Source of the DNA: Paenibacillus sp. E222
GTDB lineage: Bacteria > Bacillota > Bacilli > Paenibacillales > Paenibacillaceae
Assembly: GCF_013401555.1 (NCBI RefSeq)
Contig: NZ_CP058552.1
Span: 1,488,001-1,552,000, forward strand
Length of the DNA: 64,000 bases
Reading direction: 5' to 3'
Numbering within the stretch: position 1 is the first letter of the stretch; each line of letters starts with the position of its first letter. This document shows, one piece after another, positions 26,120-35,162 of this stretch. The translations under genes were made by a program, and so were the position numbers. The notes under the pieces are model-generated. The model worked only from the letters and a program-made list of their open reading frames with translations. It made no database searches and had not been told where the DNA came from.

Positions 26120-27049
26120 TCAATGCAACAGCCGCTTGGCTTCCAGATACAGTACCTGAACGAACTTTTTGGTATTAATGCGTGTTTGGGACAAGGAGGG
26201 CTCCACATTGTTTTGCAGTTCCAGCATTTTCTTGCGAATCTCCGTAAAGTCAAAGAACTTCGACGCGTAATTCTCGAACTTCGGATGTGTGTAATCCGTG
26301 AGTCCAAGCGATACGACATGGCTTAATGTTTGGAAAATGGCACGGCGAACGCGCTGCTCAGAAGCTTTGATCTCCTTCGTTATTTCAGCCGATGAAGCAT
26401 CGGAACCCAGTTTGCGTAGGGCTACATTCTGGAAGATATCTTTAAGTGACGGGAACGTGTATGGAGAGAGCTTGTGTTCCTCCGTTTCAATCTGCTCCAG
26501 GTATTCCAGCATGTCCAGCAGATCTCTGCTGCCGGCTTCTCCGATCATGCCCATCTCGGATAACAGGAAATGTCCTGCTGTCGTGATCGTTTTGTCGGGG
26601 GCTGGTGTTGAAGCACGTTCAGAAGATTGTAATCTGGACAGTCCTTGCAGCGTACGCTGAATATCTGCGATGGATTGCTGCATGCGCAGACGTTCATCCA
26701 CCAGACGCAGAACAGACAGGATCTCCAGCCGATTAATCGGCTTCGTAATATAATATTCGATGCCAAGCGAATAGGCTTCCCCGATCATATTTTTCGACTC
26801 AATCTGGGAGATCATCACGATCTTGCCATCGAACCTTCCTTCCAGCGCACGTATCGTCTGAATCCCGTCTCGCTGCGGCATGAGCAGATCAATCAGCAGT
26901 ACATCCACCTTATGCAGCTCCAGCAGTTCAGCATGAATATGAGCTCCATCATCGGCTTCCCCCACGATCTCCCCGAGCCCCTCATCTTCAATAATATCCA
27001 TCAGCATGGATCGAACCCCAGGATCATCATCCACAATAAAATAACGCAT
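26120..27049 (-). CDS. glnL: Response regulator GlnL (YcbB-type), glutamine utilisation
   Basis: 309 residues from ATG 27049 (AGGAGG 8 nt upstream; the frame opens 18 codons earlier without a site). Receiver domain residues 1-120: MRYFIVDDDPGVR, phosphoacceptor Asp54 in LLIDLLMPQ, ITKPINRLE. After a linker, the C-terminal half is the YcbB DNA-binding domain (IFQTLSHVVSLGLTDY, FFDFTEIRKKMLELQ). In Bacillus subtilis GlnL and kinase GlnK switch on a glutaminase and a glutamine symporter. Here a symporter of that family is directly divergent, but no glnK is adjacent, so the regulator is orphaned in this window. Confidence 0.88.
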   Translation of the reverse strand: MRYFIVDDDPGVRSMLMDIIEDEGLGEIVGEADDGAHIHAELLELHKVDVLLIDLLMPQRDGIQTIRALEGRFDGKIVMISQIESKNMIGEAYSLGIEYYITKPINRLEILSVLRLVDERLRMQQSIADIQRTLQGLSRLQSSERASTPAPDKTITTAGHFLLSEMGMIGEAGSRDLLDMLEYLEQIETEEHKLSPYTFPSLKDIFQNVALRKLGSDASSAEITKEIKASEQRVRRAIFQTLSHVVSLGLTDYTHPKFENYASKFFDFTEIRKKMLELQNNVEPSLSQTRINTKKFVQVLYLEAKRLLH

Positions 27050-27193
27050 TTCCGTGTCCTCCTCTCTGATTAAGTCTACGCCTATATATTTCGTTCTCTG
27101 CATCTATAAATGATCTTTCCCTGCTAGTAATGTCCCCTATTATCATACTTGGTTGTATATCCCGATGTGAAGACCCGTGTATGTTGATCAATA

Positions 27194-27210
27194 TGTCAGA
27201 TAAAGTGACA
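27194..27210. promoter_or_regulatory. GlnR/TnrA box between glnL and glnT
   Basis: TGTCAGATAAAGTGACA fits the TGTNA-N7-TNACA consensus exactly with a symmetric TGTCA/TGACA pair. It is 145 nt from glnL and 287 nt from glnT and places the region under nitrogen control. Confidence 0.7.
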
Positions 27211-27252
27211 GTGAATGGATAAACGTTGCTTATTTATAAAAAATTTAAATGA

Positions 27253-27280
27253 TTCTGTGTAGGTATTTGTCGATTTCCGT
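27253..27280 (+). promoter_or_regulatory. Possible GlnL binding repeats upstream of glnT
   Basis: ATTTGT-N4-TTCCGT (27265-27280), with TTCTGT at 27253-27258, resembles the TTTTGT-N4-TTTTGT tandem repeat I recall for B. subtilis GlnL. The match is imperfect. Confidence 0.3.
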
Positions 27281-27496
27281 AGATGTCCCTGTAGTATAGG
27301 TAACATCCGAAAGTGTGGATTCCGAGATATGCAGAATGGTACAAACGATGCTCTTAACCTATCGAACTTCAGCTGGAAGTTGTCTGTCTGAGGTGATAGA
27401 ACTGCATGCCTTTATGAAGTAGTATTAGAATTTTTCGCTCAGTCATACAGCTGGGAACGCTTTTTAACGAACCATTAACGAAAAGGGGCATTGCCA

Positions 27497-28933
27497 ATGG
27501 AGCAAACAATACAAGATATTATTGCAGTTTTCAATGATTTTCTGTGGTCCAAGCTGTTAATCATCTTGTTGGTCGTATGTGGTTTGTATTTTACGACCAA
27601 GACCCGGTTCATGCAATTCCGCATGATTGGGGATATGGTGAAAGTGCTCAAGGAGCCGAAAAGTAAGGAGCCCGGTAAAATTTCGCCGTTTCAGGCATTC
27701 TGTATCAGTATGGCAGCCCGCGTGGGAACCGGAAATATTACCGGCATTGCACTGGCAATCGCACTGGGGGGACCCGGGGCTGTATTCTGGATGTGGGTTA
27801 TCGCGATTTTTGGTTCGGCTTCGAGTTTTGTGGAGAGTACACTTGCTCAAATTTATAAAATCAAGGATAAGGGTGGATTCCGCGGGGGCCCTGCTTATTA
27901 TATGGAGCGTGGTCTTGGGAAACGCTGGATGGGGATATTGTTCGCAATTCTCATCACGTTGTCGTTCGGTTTGGTCTTTAATGCGGTGCAGTCCAACACA
28001 ATCACAGTGGCATTCAAAAATTCATTTGGGATTGATCGGTTGACTGTAGGTATTATTATGGCCGTTGTGTTTGCGGGAATCATTATGGGTGGTGTTAAAC
28101 GGATTGCCAAGGCATCCGAATATATCGTCGTTGTTCTTGCTGTGCTGTACATTGGCGTGGCTGCATTTGTTGTTCTGTCGAACATCACACAGCTTCCGGC
28201 CATGATTGCGCTGATTGTGAAAAATGCCTTCGGCATAGAACAGGTCGCTGGGGGTACACTTGGAGCCGCGCTGATGAATGGTGTCAAACGTGGTTTGTTC
28301 TCCAACGAGGCTGGTATGGGTAGTGCGCCGAATGCTGCGGCTACGGCGGATACAACACATCCGGTTAAACAAGGGCTTATTCAGGCGTTTGGCGTGTTGA
28401 CGGATACCTTGGTCATTTGTACAAGCACGGCCATGATTATTTTGCTATCTGGGGTGTACAAAGGTTCCAATCTGGGTGGAATTGAATTAACTCAAGCGGC
28501 ATTAAGTGTGCATATGGGTTCATGGGCGTCCGGATTTTTGGCAGTCATGGTGTTCCTGTTTGCCTTTAGTACGCTTATCGGGAATTATTACTACGGGGAG
28601 ACCAATATTGAGTTTATCAAATCCAATAAAGGTTGGCTGTGGGTATACCGTGTGTGTGTCATCGCGATGGTGCTGTTCGGTGCCGTTGCCAAGGTACAGC
28701 TGGTATGGGATTTGGCGGATCTGTTCATGGGGCTGATGGTTGTGGTGAATCTGATTGCCATCCTGATGCTGTCCAAGGTGACATTCGATGCACTGAAGGA
28801 TTATAAGAAACAAAAGGCCGAAGGACGTGACCCGATCTTTACTCGGGACCGTATTCACATTCCGGGTGAAGTGGAATGCTGGGAGTCGGAGGCTGAGGTA
28901 ATTGGGACAAAATTAAATGAATCTGCCAAATAA
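27497..28933 (+). CDS. glnT: Sodium:amino-acid (glutamine/alanine) symporter, AGCS family
   Basis: 478 residues from ATG 27497, 8 nt after AAAAGGGG. About eleven transmembrane helices, with AGCS landmarks: ISMAARVGTGNITGIALAI, GGPGAVFWMW, FRGGPAYYMERGLG, GLFSNEAGMGSAPNAAATA, and the late helix FLFAFSTLIGNYYYGE. It imports an amino acid with sodium. The divergent glnL makes glutamine the likely substrate, as in B. subtilis glnT; alanine or glycine cannot be excluded from sequence. A perfect GlnR/TnrA box and possible GlnL repeats lie upstream. No glutaminase gene follows. Confidence 0.85.
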   Translation: MEQTIQDIIAVFNDFLWSKLLIILLVVCGLYFTTKTRFMQFRMIGDMVKVLKEPKSKEPGKISPFQAFCISMAARVGTGNITGIALAIALGGPGAVFWMWVIAIFGSASSFVESTLAQIYKIKDKGGFRGGPAYYMERGLGKRWMGILFAILITLSFGLVFNAVQSNTITVAFKNSFGIDRLTVGIIMAVVFAGIIMGGVKRIAKASEYIVVVLAVLYIGVAAFVVLSNITQLPAMIALIVKNAFGIEQVAGGTLGAALMNGVKRGLFSNEAGMGSAPNAAATADTTHPVKQGLIQAFGVLTDTLVICTSTAMIILLSGVYKGSNLGGIELTQAALSVHMGSWASGFLAVMVFLFAFSTLIGNYYYGETNIEFIKSNKGWLWVYRVCVIAMVLFGAVAKVQLVWDLADLFMGLMVVVNLIAILMLSKVTFDALKDYKKQKAEGRDPIFTRDRIHIPGEVECWESEAEVIGTKLNESAK

Positions 28934-28998
28934 CGAAGGGATTATGGAATCAGATACAATACGAGATCCACATACATCACGATAAAAAGACAAATGAA

Positions 28999-29046
28999 AA
29001 CAGGACTTGGAATCTCCACGAGGGGACGCCCAAGTCCTGTTTGTTA
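28999..29046. terminator. Terminator between glnT and chemoreceptor
   Basis: AACAGGACTTGG (28999-29010) and CCAAGTCCTGTT (29030-29041) form a perfect 12-bp stem with A and T flanks; it can act in both directions. Confidence 0.88.
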
Positions 29047-29118
29047 CATATATAGCAGTATGGTTCAGGTATCTCTGGTGGAGTGGTAACCATCCCATCA
29101 GGTTATACTTGTTATCCC

Positions 29119-29958
29119 TTATTCGTTCACAGAGTAACTGATGAGTTGCTCAGACAGAGCTTTCATGCGTTCTCCCGCTTCATTCAGCTTCTCGATGACA
29201 TCCGTAAAGGAAGATACAAGCGTAGCTTGCTCCTGAGAAGAAGCTGCAATTTGAGAAACTTCGACTTCCATCTGTTTAATAACCTGTTGTACATCTCTCA
29301 AGCTAATATCAATATCGCTGGTAGCCTGTTTGGCATCGACAGAAAGTTTGCGTACTTCCGTTGCGACCACACCAAATCCTGCTCCCGCTTCACCTACACG
29401 AGCAGCTTCGATAGCGGCATTCAGCCCAAGCAAGTTGGTCTGTTCCGAGATTTCACGAATGAATCCGGCAACCTTGTTGATCTGGGAAGAGTTCTGTACC
29501 GCAAGACGTGTATTCTCCAGAATCTGTTCGCTGGTGGCCTGCAATTCCTCCGCATGAGCGGCAACGTGCTGGACCATTTCAACCAGGTTTCCATTAATCG
29601 TTTGGTTTTCTTGTATAATAGCTTCAAGCTGATTCTGGTTCGATTGATCATACGATACGCAGAAAATAGCAACGACCTGATGATTGTCATCAAAGATCGG
29701 TATATTAAGGACATCCAGCTCGATACCGTAGTATTCTGCCGGCAGGTGGGTGAGAGAGGCTTCGTTTCCGTTCTTGAGAGCTGTGAAGTTCTTATATCCA
29801 TCCAAAAGAGGATCGCCTTCGCTGAATCCAAGATTAAACTTATCGGTGGAGACAGAATACAATACCTTCTCGTGATCATACACCGTTAGACTTGCTGGTT
29901 CTCTAAGAATCAGACGGATATAAGGCATTACTTTCAAAAGAGCATCTACAATGTTCAT
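29119..29958 (-). CDS. Soluble methyl-accepting chemotaxis-type receptor
   Basis: 279 residues from ATG 29958; an ATG five codons earlier directly abuts AAAGG and would be poorly placed. There is no transmembrane helix. Residues about 1-110 form a PAS/GAF-like sensor ([41 protein letters not shown]). The rest is a short signalling coiled coil with the hairpin tip [33 protein letters not shown] broken here across residues ~165-200, the MCP core, much shortened as in B. subtilis YfmS. It should signal to CheA/CheW from the cytoplasm; ligand unknown. Confidence 0.87.
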   Translation of the reverse strand: MNIVDALLKVMPYIRLILREPASLTVYDHEKVLYSVSTDKFNLGFSEGDPLLDGYKNFTALKNGNEASLTHLPAEYYGIELDVLNIPIFDDNHQVVAIFCVSYDQSNQNQLEAIIQENQTINGNLVEMVQHVAAHAEELQATSEQILENTRLAVQNSSQINKVAGFIREISEQTNLLGLNAAIEAARVGEAGAGFGVVATEVRKLSVDAKQATSDIDISLRDVQQVIKQMEVEVSQIAASSQEQATLVSSFTDVIEKLNEAGERMKALSEQLISYSVNE

Positions 29959-30166
29959 GGTACGTCTAACCATCCTTTCACGATTTGAATTCGAAATTAG
30001 CAGTTGTAACTATGCTTATTACTTTATCTTTCATCGGATAAGAGTGCGCTATCATGTACTCCTTTTTTCATAAAATATTGTCAGTTCTAGGGCTGAATAT
30101 TAAAATTTTTTCCATTTAGCTTAATGTTTTGGATATAACTTCTAGTTGTGACTATTTTTATATCAA

Positions 30167-30188
30167 GATATTCGTACGGACGTATATC
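30167..30188. promoter_or_regulatory. 22-bp near-palindrome upstream of crp-type gene
   Basis: The 22 bp starting GATATTCGTACG and ending GTATATC match their reverse complement at 18 of 22 positions, the length expected for a Crp/Fnr dimer site, 57 nt before the regulator's start. Autoregulation is inferred. Confidence 0.35.
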
Positions 30189-30244
30189 GTTTATGGGACA
30201 TGTGTCCAGTGTATATGTAGAACCACAAAGGGGGTTTATCCGAG

Positions 30245-30937
30245 ATGAGAGAAATCATGGACTTTGAATTGCTGCGCCAGCTTGCGCGGGAGCATGGTCT
30301 GGATCAGGTGCTCGACGAACCTGCGCTTGCTGAATTAAGGCTGCTTGAAGCCTCCAAAGGCGAGATTATATGTGCCAAAGGTGAACGTCCCGAGCGATTA
30401 TATTTTCTCGTCCAGGGTAAGCTCAAGATTTATACAACACTGCCGAACGGCAAGTCTTTGCTGCTTCGTTTCAGTATGCCGCCTGCGCTGGTAGGTGATC
30501 TGGAGCTGGTCAATGGCAAGGAAGCCAAAAACACGGTGGAATCCGTCAACAAGAGTTTGCTGCTCGGTGTAAGCTATCGCTATCTCAAGAATACATATGC
30601 TGAAAACCCGAAGTTTCTCCATTTTATGCTCAGCCATGTGACCCACAAATTATATACCTTCTCGAATCTGTCGAGTCTCAACCTGCTATATCCCGTCGAG
30701 AGCCGTTTTGCAAGTTATTTGCTGTCCACGATGGAGCAGGGGGAGCAGATCACGGAAGAAATCCAGACCTCCAAGCTGACAGAGCTGGCGGATATGCTGG
30801 GCACGAGCTACAGACACTTGAACCGGGTCATCCATGACCTCCGCGACCGTGAAATCATCCGCAAAGAAAATCGCAACATTGTCATCTGCAATCTGGAGCA
30901 GCTGCGTGAAATTGCGGGAGGTAATATGTACGAATAA
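30245..30937 (+). CDS. Crp/Fnr-family regulator, YeiL-like
   Basis: 230 residues. Cyclic-nucleotide-type beta-roll in residues ~25-125 (EIICAKGERPERLYFLVQGKLKIY, PPALVGDLELVNG) joined by a long helix to a winged helix with the recognition region TSKLTELADMLGTSYRHLNRVIHDL. It lacks an obvious cysteine cluster for an Fnr iron-sulfur centre; the sequence is most like YeiL. AAGGGGG lies about 10 nt before the ATG; Met at codon 5 is an alternative. Stands alone; target genes unknown. Confidence 0.88.
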   Translation: MREIMDFELLRQLAREHGLDQVLDEPALAELRLLEASKGEIICAKGERPERLYFLVQGKLKIYTTLPNGKSLLLRFSMPPALVGDLELVNGKEAKNTVESVNKSLLLGVSYRYLKNTYAENPKFLHFMLSHVTHKLYTFSNLSSLNLLYPVESRFASYLLSTMEQGEQITEEIQTSKLTELADMLGTSYRHLNRVIHDLRDREIIRKENRNIVICNLEQLREIAGGNMYE

Positions 30938-30987
30938 ATAAGGATAGATGTGCTATTGCTTTCTTAAACCATTAATACAACAAAAAC

Positions 30988-31022
30988 ACCCTCTGCATGT
31001 GATATGCCAGAGGGTATCTTGC
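30988..31022. terminator. Hairpin between crp-type gene and pepT
   Basis: ACCCTCTG (30988-30995) pairs with CAGAGGGT (31008-31015); GCAT/ATGC extends the stem. It is preceded by A5 and followed by ATCTTGCTTT, between convergent genes. Confidence 0.75.
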
Positions 31023-31084
31023 TTTCACCTGTTGGTGGATGGTCTATTTGTATTGCCGTGCTGTAGCTTTATGTTTATGTCGAA

Positions 31085-32323
31085 CTAAACATCTCCACGC
31101 TGTTCAAATAATTGAGCAATTTCCACGATGACCTGTGTGGCCTTCACCATATTATCCACTGATACATATTCGAATTTGCCGTGGTAGTTCTCTCCGCCCG
31201 TGAAGATGTTGGGTGTAGGCATACCCATGTATGAGAGTTGGGAACCGTCTGTACCCCCGCGAATCGGATGGATGACAGGCTCGATATCCAGTCGAGTCAT
31301 CGCTTCATGTGCAATATCGACGATCTGGCGCACAGGTTCGATTTTCTCACGCATGTTATAGTATTGATCATTCAGTTCAATGGAAATGCTTTTCTCGCCA
31401 TATTTGCTTTTCAATTCGTCCACGACTTTTAACAAATATGCTTTGCGTTCCTCGAACTTCTCCCGGTCGAAGTCCCGAATGATGTAGCTCATCTTGGTTA
31501 GTTCGACGTCTCCCTCGATGGATAACAAATGATAGAATCCTTCATACCCTTCTGTGAATTCGGGAGCTTCCTCCGCAGGCAATCGGCGGTTCAACTCCAT
31601 CGCAATTTTAGCGGAATTGACCATCTTGTTTTTGGCTGTACCCGGGTGCACGTTGGTGCCCCGAACTGTGATTTTGGCAGCCGCCGCATTGAAACTTTCG
31701 TATTCCAGCTCGCCGAGTGGTCCGCCGTCTACCGTGTAGGCATATTTGGCTCCAAAAGCAGGCACATCGAACTTATGCGGCCCGCGGCCAATCTCTTCAT
31801 CCGGGGTAAAAGCAACACGAATCTTTCCGTGTTTTACTTCCGGGTGTTCAATCAGGTAAGCCATCGCCGTCATGATCTCGGTAATGCCTGCTTTATTATC
31901 CGCACCAAGCAGTGTTGTACCATCTGTTGTAATCAGGGTGTGGCCCTTATATTCACGCAGTTCCGGGAAATCCGTGGTGGATAACACCACATCCAGCTCC
32001 TGATTCAGTACAATATCTTGTCCATCATAGTTGTCGATGACCTGTGGTTTGACATCTTTGCCTGTGAAGTCGGTGGCTGTATCCAGATGAGCAAGGAAAC
32101 CGATCACGGGAACATCCTTGTCTGTGTTGGATGGCAATGTCGCCATCACATAGCCGTTATCATCCATGGTCACTTCCTGCAAACCAATGGCTTTGCATTC
32201 GTCAACCAAGTATTTACCCAAAACTAGCTGGCCTGGTGTGGAAGGGCAGGTTTCACTATTTTCATCGGATTGCGTATCCATTTGAGCATAGGTTGTCAGT
32301 CTTTGAATTAAAATATCTTTCAC
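31085..32323 (-). CDS. pepT: Peptidase T (tripeptide aminopeptidase)
   Basis: 412 residues, full length for PepT of the M20B family. Zinc ligands are visible: His in [11 protein letters not shown], Asp in LLGADNKAG, the Glu pair in TPDEEIGRG, Asp in AYTVDGG and His in [18 protein letters not shown]. It removes the N-terminal residue of tripeptides in the cytoplasm. The start is a GTG, 9 nt after AAGGAG; no better ATG exists. Divergent from the tautomerase gene. Confidence 0.95.
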   Translation of the reverse strand: MKDILIQRLTTYAQMDTQSDENSETCPSTPGQLVLGKYLVDECKAIGLQEVTMDDNGYVMATLPSNTDKDVPVIGFLAHLDTATDFTGKDVKPQVIDNYDGQDIVLNQELDVVLSTTDFPELREYKGHTLITTDGTTLLGADNKAGITEIMTAMAYLIEHPEVKHGKIRVAFTPDEEIGRGPHKFDVPAFGAKYAYTVDGGPLGELEYESFNAAAAKITVRGTNVHPGTAKNKMVNSAKIAMELNRRLPAEEAPEFTEGYEGFYHLLSIEGDVELTKMSYIIRDFDREKFEERKAYLLKVVDELKSKYGEKSISIELNDQYYNMREKIEPVRQIVDIAHEAMTRLDIEPVIHPIRGGTDGSQLSYMGMPTPNIFTGGENYHGKFEYVSVDNMVKATQVIVEIAQLFEQRGDV

Positions 32324-32480
32324 CAGTAATCGCTCCTTTGGCTTCGGTTTATTATAGTTGGGTATATTATTTCCTGAGTGTCCGTATGACTATCATATCA
32401 TGTTTTGGAACGGTTTCGAGTAATGGATCAATCAGAGATGGATGCAGACTAGGTATCAAAAAGGGTACTATCGCACAATA

Positions 32481-32518
32481 AAGTACGTACTTGTTTTCCT
32501 GTAGGTTAAGTTCATAAT
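32481..32518 (+). promoter_or_regulatory. Palindromic operator over tautomerase-namA promoter
   Basis: AAGTACGTACTT (32481-32492) is a perfect 12-bp palindrome sharing GTACGTACTT with the HxlR-type operators at 1224-1260. TTGTTT at 32491-32496 followed after 16 nt by CATAAT (32513-32518) is a plausible promoter whose -35 overlaps the palindrome. Confidence 0.5.
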
Positions 32519-32547
32519 ATGATTAATAAAAGGATGTGAATTTTCCC

Positions 32548-32742
32548 ATGCCATTTATAACCGTTAAAGTGCTGGAAGGCAAGACAACGGAGCAGAAACG
32601 CCAGTTGATTGAACGGATGACCCAAGTGGCTTGTGAGACACTGGACGTCGATCCGAGCAACGTATTCATATTCATTGAGGATCTGGAAAAGAGTAACTAC
32701 GGCAAGAATGGAAAGCTATTTTCCGATCAGCAAAACAATTAA
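32548..32742 (+). CDS. 4-oxalocrotonate tautomerase-like protein
   Basis: 64 residues, MPFITVKVLEGKTTEQK. The ATG at 32548 places Pro directly after Met, so it becomes the N-terminal catalytic Pro-1 of the tautomerase superfamily; an upstream in-frame GTG (32536) would not. Compared with 4-oxalocrotonate tautomerase, Arg11 is Lys, Arg39 is Phe (SNVFIFIED) and Phe50 is Tyr, so the classical activity is doubtful and a different enol/keto substrate is likely. AAAGGA lies 13 nt upstream. The namA gene follows 42 nt downstream, probably in the same transcript. Confidence 0.85.
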   Translation: MPFITVKVLEGKTTEQKRQLIERMTQVACETLDVDPSNVFIFIEDLEKSNYGKNGKLFSDQQNN

Positions 32743-32784
32743 ATGCCTTAACATATACCATATTGAATAGGAGATGTACCTGGA

Positions 32785-33819
32785 ATGACAGAGAAATTAT
32801 TTTCCCCGTATCAATTGAAGGGGCTTCAACTAAATAACCGTGTCGTCATGGCACCGATGTGCCAATATTCCGTTACTGCCAAAGACGGTATTCCGAACGA
32901 TTGGCATCAGGTACACTATGTAAGCCGTGCGGTTGGCGGTACAGGGTTGATCGTGATCGAGATGACGGATGTGGATCCGGACGGACGTATTACCGACAAT
33001 GATCTGGGCATCTGGTCAGATGAACACATTCCTGCCTTTACCAAGCTGGTGGATGGCATTCACGCTTATGGCTCCAAGGTGGCGATTCAGATCGCGCATG
33101 CCGGACGTAAAGCAGAGGATGCGGCTCGACCTGTAGCTCCATCGGTGGTTACCTTCCCTGGAGAGAGCTTCAATACACCACACGCTTTAACTACAGAGGA
33201 AACACAAGCCATGGTACAGAAGTTTGCGGACGGTGTACGCCGTGCAGTAGCTGCTGGGGTTGATGCCATTGAGCTGCATGGTGCGCATGGTTACCTCATT
33301 CACCAGTTCCATTCTCCACTGATGAACCATCGCGAGGATGAGTATGGACAGGATCTTTCCCGTTTTGGTGTCGAGATTATTCGTGCAGCGAAAAAAGAAA
33401 TGCCGGAAGATATGCCGCTGATTATGCGGATTTCGGCAGTGGAATACGCTGATGGCGGGTATGATATTGATCATACCATTGAAATTTCTCGTGCCTATCA
33501 GGCAGCAGGCGTGGATATGTTCCACATTAGCTCTGGCGGTGAAGGACCTTCCGGACAACGTAAACCGGGTAACTACCCTGGTTACCAAGTGCCGTTTGCT
33601 CGTCGTTTCCGTGAAGAACTGAACGTTCCTGTCATTGCGGTAGGCATGCTTGAGGATTCAGCTCTGGCTCAAGCAGTTATCGGCAACGGTGATGCAGATC
33701 TGGTCGCGGTTGGCAGAGGTATGCTACGTGATCCTTACTGGGCGACTCATGCAGCGCTGGAACTGGGTGTTAGCAAAGATCAAGCGGCTATCGCACAGCC
33801 ATATTCCCGAGGATACTGA
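32785..33819 (+). CDS. namA: NADPH dehydrogenase NamA (YqjM-type old yellow enzyme)
   Basis: 344 residues, a TIM-barrel FMN ene-reductase. YqjM-class marks: VVMAPMCQYS with the redox-tuning Cys and Tyr, QIAHAGRKA, HGAHGYLIHQFHSPL with the His pair that binds the substrate oxygen, and GRGMLRDPYW near the C-terminus. It reduces activated C=C bonds of enals, enones, quinones and nitro compounds with NADPH. AGGAG is 11 nt upstream. It follows the tautomerase gene and both sit behind a palindrome like that of the HxlR gene, suggesting induction by electrophiles or quinones. Confidence 0.93.
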   Translation: MTEKLFSPYQLKGLQLNNRVVMAPMCQYSVTAKDGIPNDWHQVHYVSRAVGGTGLIVIEMTDVDPDGRITDNDLGIWSDEHIPAFTKLVDGIHAYGSKVAIQIAHAGRKAEDAARPVAPSVVTFPGESFNTPHALTTEETQAMVQKFADGVRRAVAAGVDAIELHGAHGYLIHQFHSPLMNHREDEYGQDLSRFGVEIIRAAKKEMPEDMPLIMRISAVEYADGGYDIDHTIEISRAYQAAGVDMFHISSGGEGPSGQRKPGNYPGYQVPFARRFREELNVPVIAVGMLEDSALAQAVIGNGDADLVAVGRGMLRDPYWATHAALELGVSKDQAAIAQPYSRGY

Positions 33820-33852
33820 TCTTAATTAGAACATTTATATAGATGCAATGAT

Positions 33853-34033
33853 AAAGGGATGTCCCATAAGTCATGAACATGACGGAGGACATCCCTTTTT
33901 TAGCATCATTACAATCTAACGAACCGAGCAACTGTTATTAGCTGCAATTTTTACAGGTTTACGTATTAACGAATCGTAGGCACGTTACTTCCTCGATCTT
34001 GGATCTTTCCCGGTGCGGTCGATTGTTAGCGCT
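33853..34033 (-). repeat. Dispersed intergenic repeat, copy 2 (inverted)
   Basis: Reverse complement of the copy-1 type element: hairpin at 33853-33900 (AAAGGGATGTCCCATAAGTCA pairing shortened: AAGGGATGTCC with GGACATCCCTT), far end AGCGCTAAC at 34025-34033 on the minus strand. It lies between namA and a convergent methyltransferase, with a T run after the hairpin. Confidence 0.75.
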
Positions 34034-34066
34034 TTGATCTGAAAGTGAAACCACTTCCGAGGGTAT

Positions 34067-34834
34067 TCATCGTGTAGCTTCAAACACAAATTTCTGATCA
34101 GAACGCGAAGGTGCCTGCTCGGGATCGAAGTCTGCATATACAACAACGTTAATGAAACCGATCTGTTCCAGAATCATGCGCAGCTCCTCCACACCGTACC
34201 AACGTAATGCAAGCTGTTGCAGTTCCGTGGCTATGAGGGTGCCGTGGCGCCACTTTTCATAGCGAATCAGACTTACTTTGTACTGCTGAAGCATATTGAC
34301 TTCGATGTCTTTGCTCTCCATTGTGATCGTATCGCCATCCGGTAATTGAACAGTCGAGGTACCTGAGTAGTGTGAAGTCGTATTCATTACATCGGGTAGA
34401 AAGAGGTCCAGCACAAGCCGGCCTCCCGGTTCCAGATGGTGATACAGATTACGCAGGGCCTTTATGGAAGCCAGTCTGTCTTGAATAAGCAGCAGGGAGC
34501 CTGCGGCGATGATAATGAATTCATACCGATAAGGAAGATCAAGTGTCTCCAGATCAGCAGCGAACAATTCAGGCAGGGGCAATCCTCGCTCGGTGCAAAG
34601 AGTACGGCAAGAATTGAGCATATCTGATGAATAATCAAGACCGTCTACGTTCAAACCAGCCTCAAGTAATGGAATCAGCATTCGTCCTGAGCCAGACATC
34701 GCTTCCAGGATGCGTCCATTGCAGTTCTTCAGATAATCACGGTAAAATTCAATATCGCCTCCAAGGGATTGGCCAACGGGTTTGGTGGCATTATAAACCT
34801 CGGTACATAACGGACCATAATAACTAAAAGACAT
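34067..34834 (-). CDS. Class I SAM-dependent methyltransferase
   Basis: 255 residues from ATG 34834 (GGAGG 9 nt upstream; the frame extends seven codons earlier through that site). Motif I is degenerate, RILEAMSGSGRMLIPLLEAG, then GLDYSSDMLNSC, FAADLETLDLPYRYEFI and LEPGGRLVLDLFLPDV. The C-terminal sheet carries a mixed substrate region (TITMESKDIEVN). Substrate unknown. It converges on namA across the repeat and is divergent from the SRPBCC gene. Confidence 0.85.
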   Translation of the reverse strand: MSFSYYGPLCTEVYNATKPVGQSLGGDIEFYRDYLKNCNGRILEAMSGSGRMLIPLLEAGLNVDGLDYSSDMLNSCRTLCTERGLPLPELFAADLETLDLPYRYEFIIIAAGSLLLIQDRLASIKALRNLYHHLEPGGRLVLDLFLPDVMNTTSHYSGTSTVQLPDGDTITMESKDIEVNMLQQYKVSLIRYEKWRHGTLIATELQQLALRWYGVEELRMILEQIGFINVVVYADFDPEQAPSRSDQKFVFEATR

Positions 34835-35049
34835 GTAACGTTTCCTCCACAACATATTTAAAATGAGAATGTGGAAGGGAGTGGTTGTCAGATGTTTATC
34901 CCTCCCGACGACGGTTGGAATTGAATTTTTCAGAGCAGACTATCATAAGAAATCACACACCTTTTATGTAATATGTTCCAATTATAGGGTGGGTCTGAGA
35001 GCCGGTCAACAAAGCGCCTGCCATAATACCTGTTGTTAGCGGAATATAT

Positions 35050-35134
35050 TTGACACTCATCACTTAAATTCGAACAATAAGATAAAAGGGGATTTTGCAT
35101 CAATTCCATGAGATATAAATGGAATGATGCAAAA
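35050..35134 (+). promoter_or_regulatory. Promoter and 16-bp inverted repeat upstream of SRPBCC gene
   Basis: TTGACA (35050-35055), 17 nt, AACAAT (35073-35078). Fifteen nt later TTTTGCATCAATTCCAT (35093-35109) pairs with ATGGAATGATGCAAAA (35119-35134), one A bulged, 9-nt loop. No T tract follows, so an operator or 5'-UTR hairpin is more likely than a terminator. No gene is seen elsewhere in 34835-35162. Confidence 0.5.
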
Positions 35135-35162
35135 TGCTGATATATATCTAGGAGGAGATATG

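Noticed and set aside
29083..29889. 268-codon open frame antisense to the chemoreceptor
   Set aside because: Opposite a gene with clear MCP motifs; no start signal.
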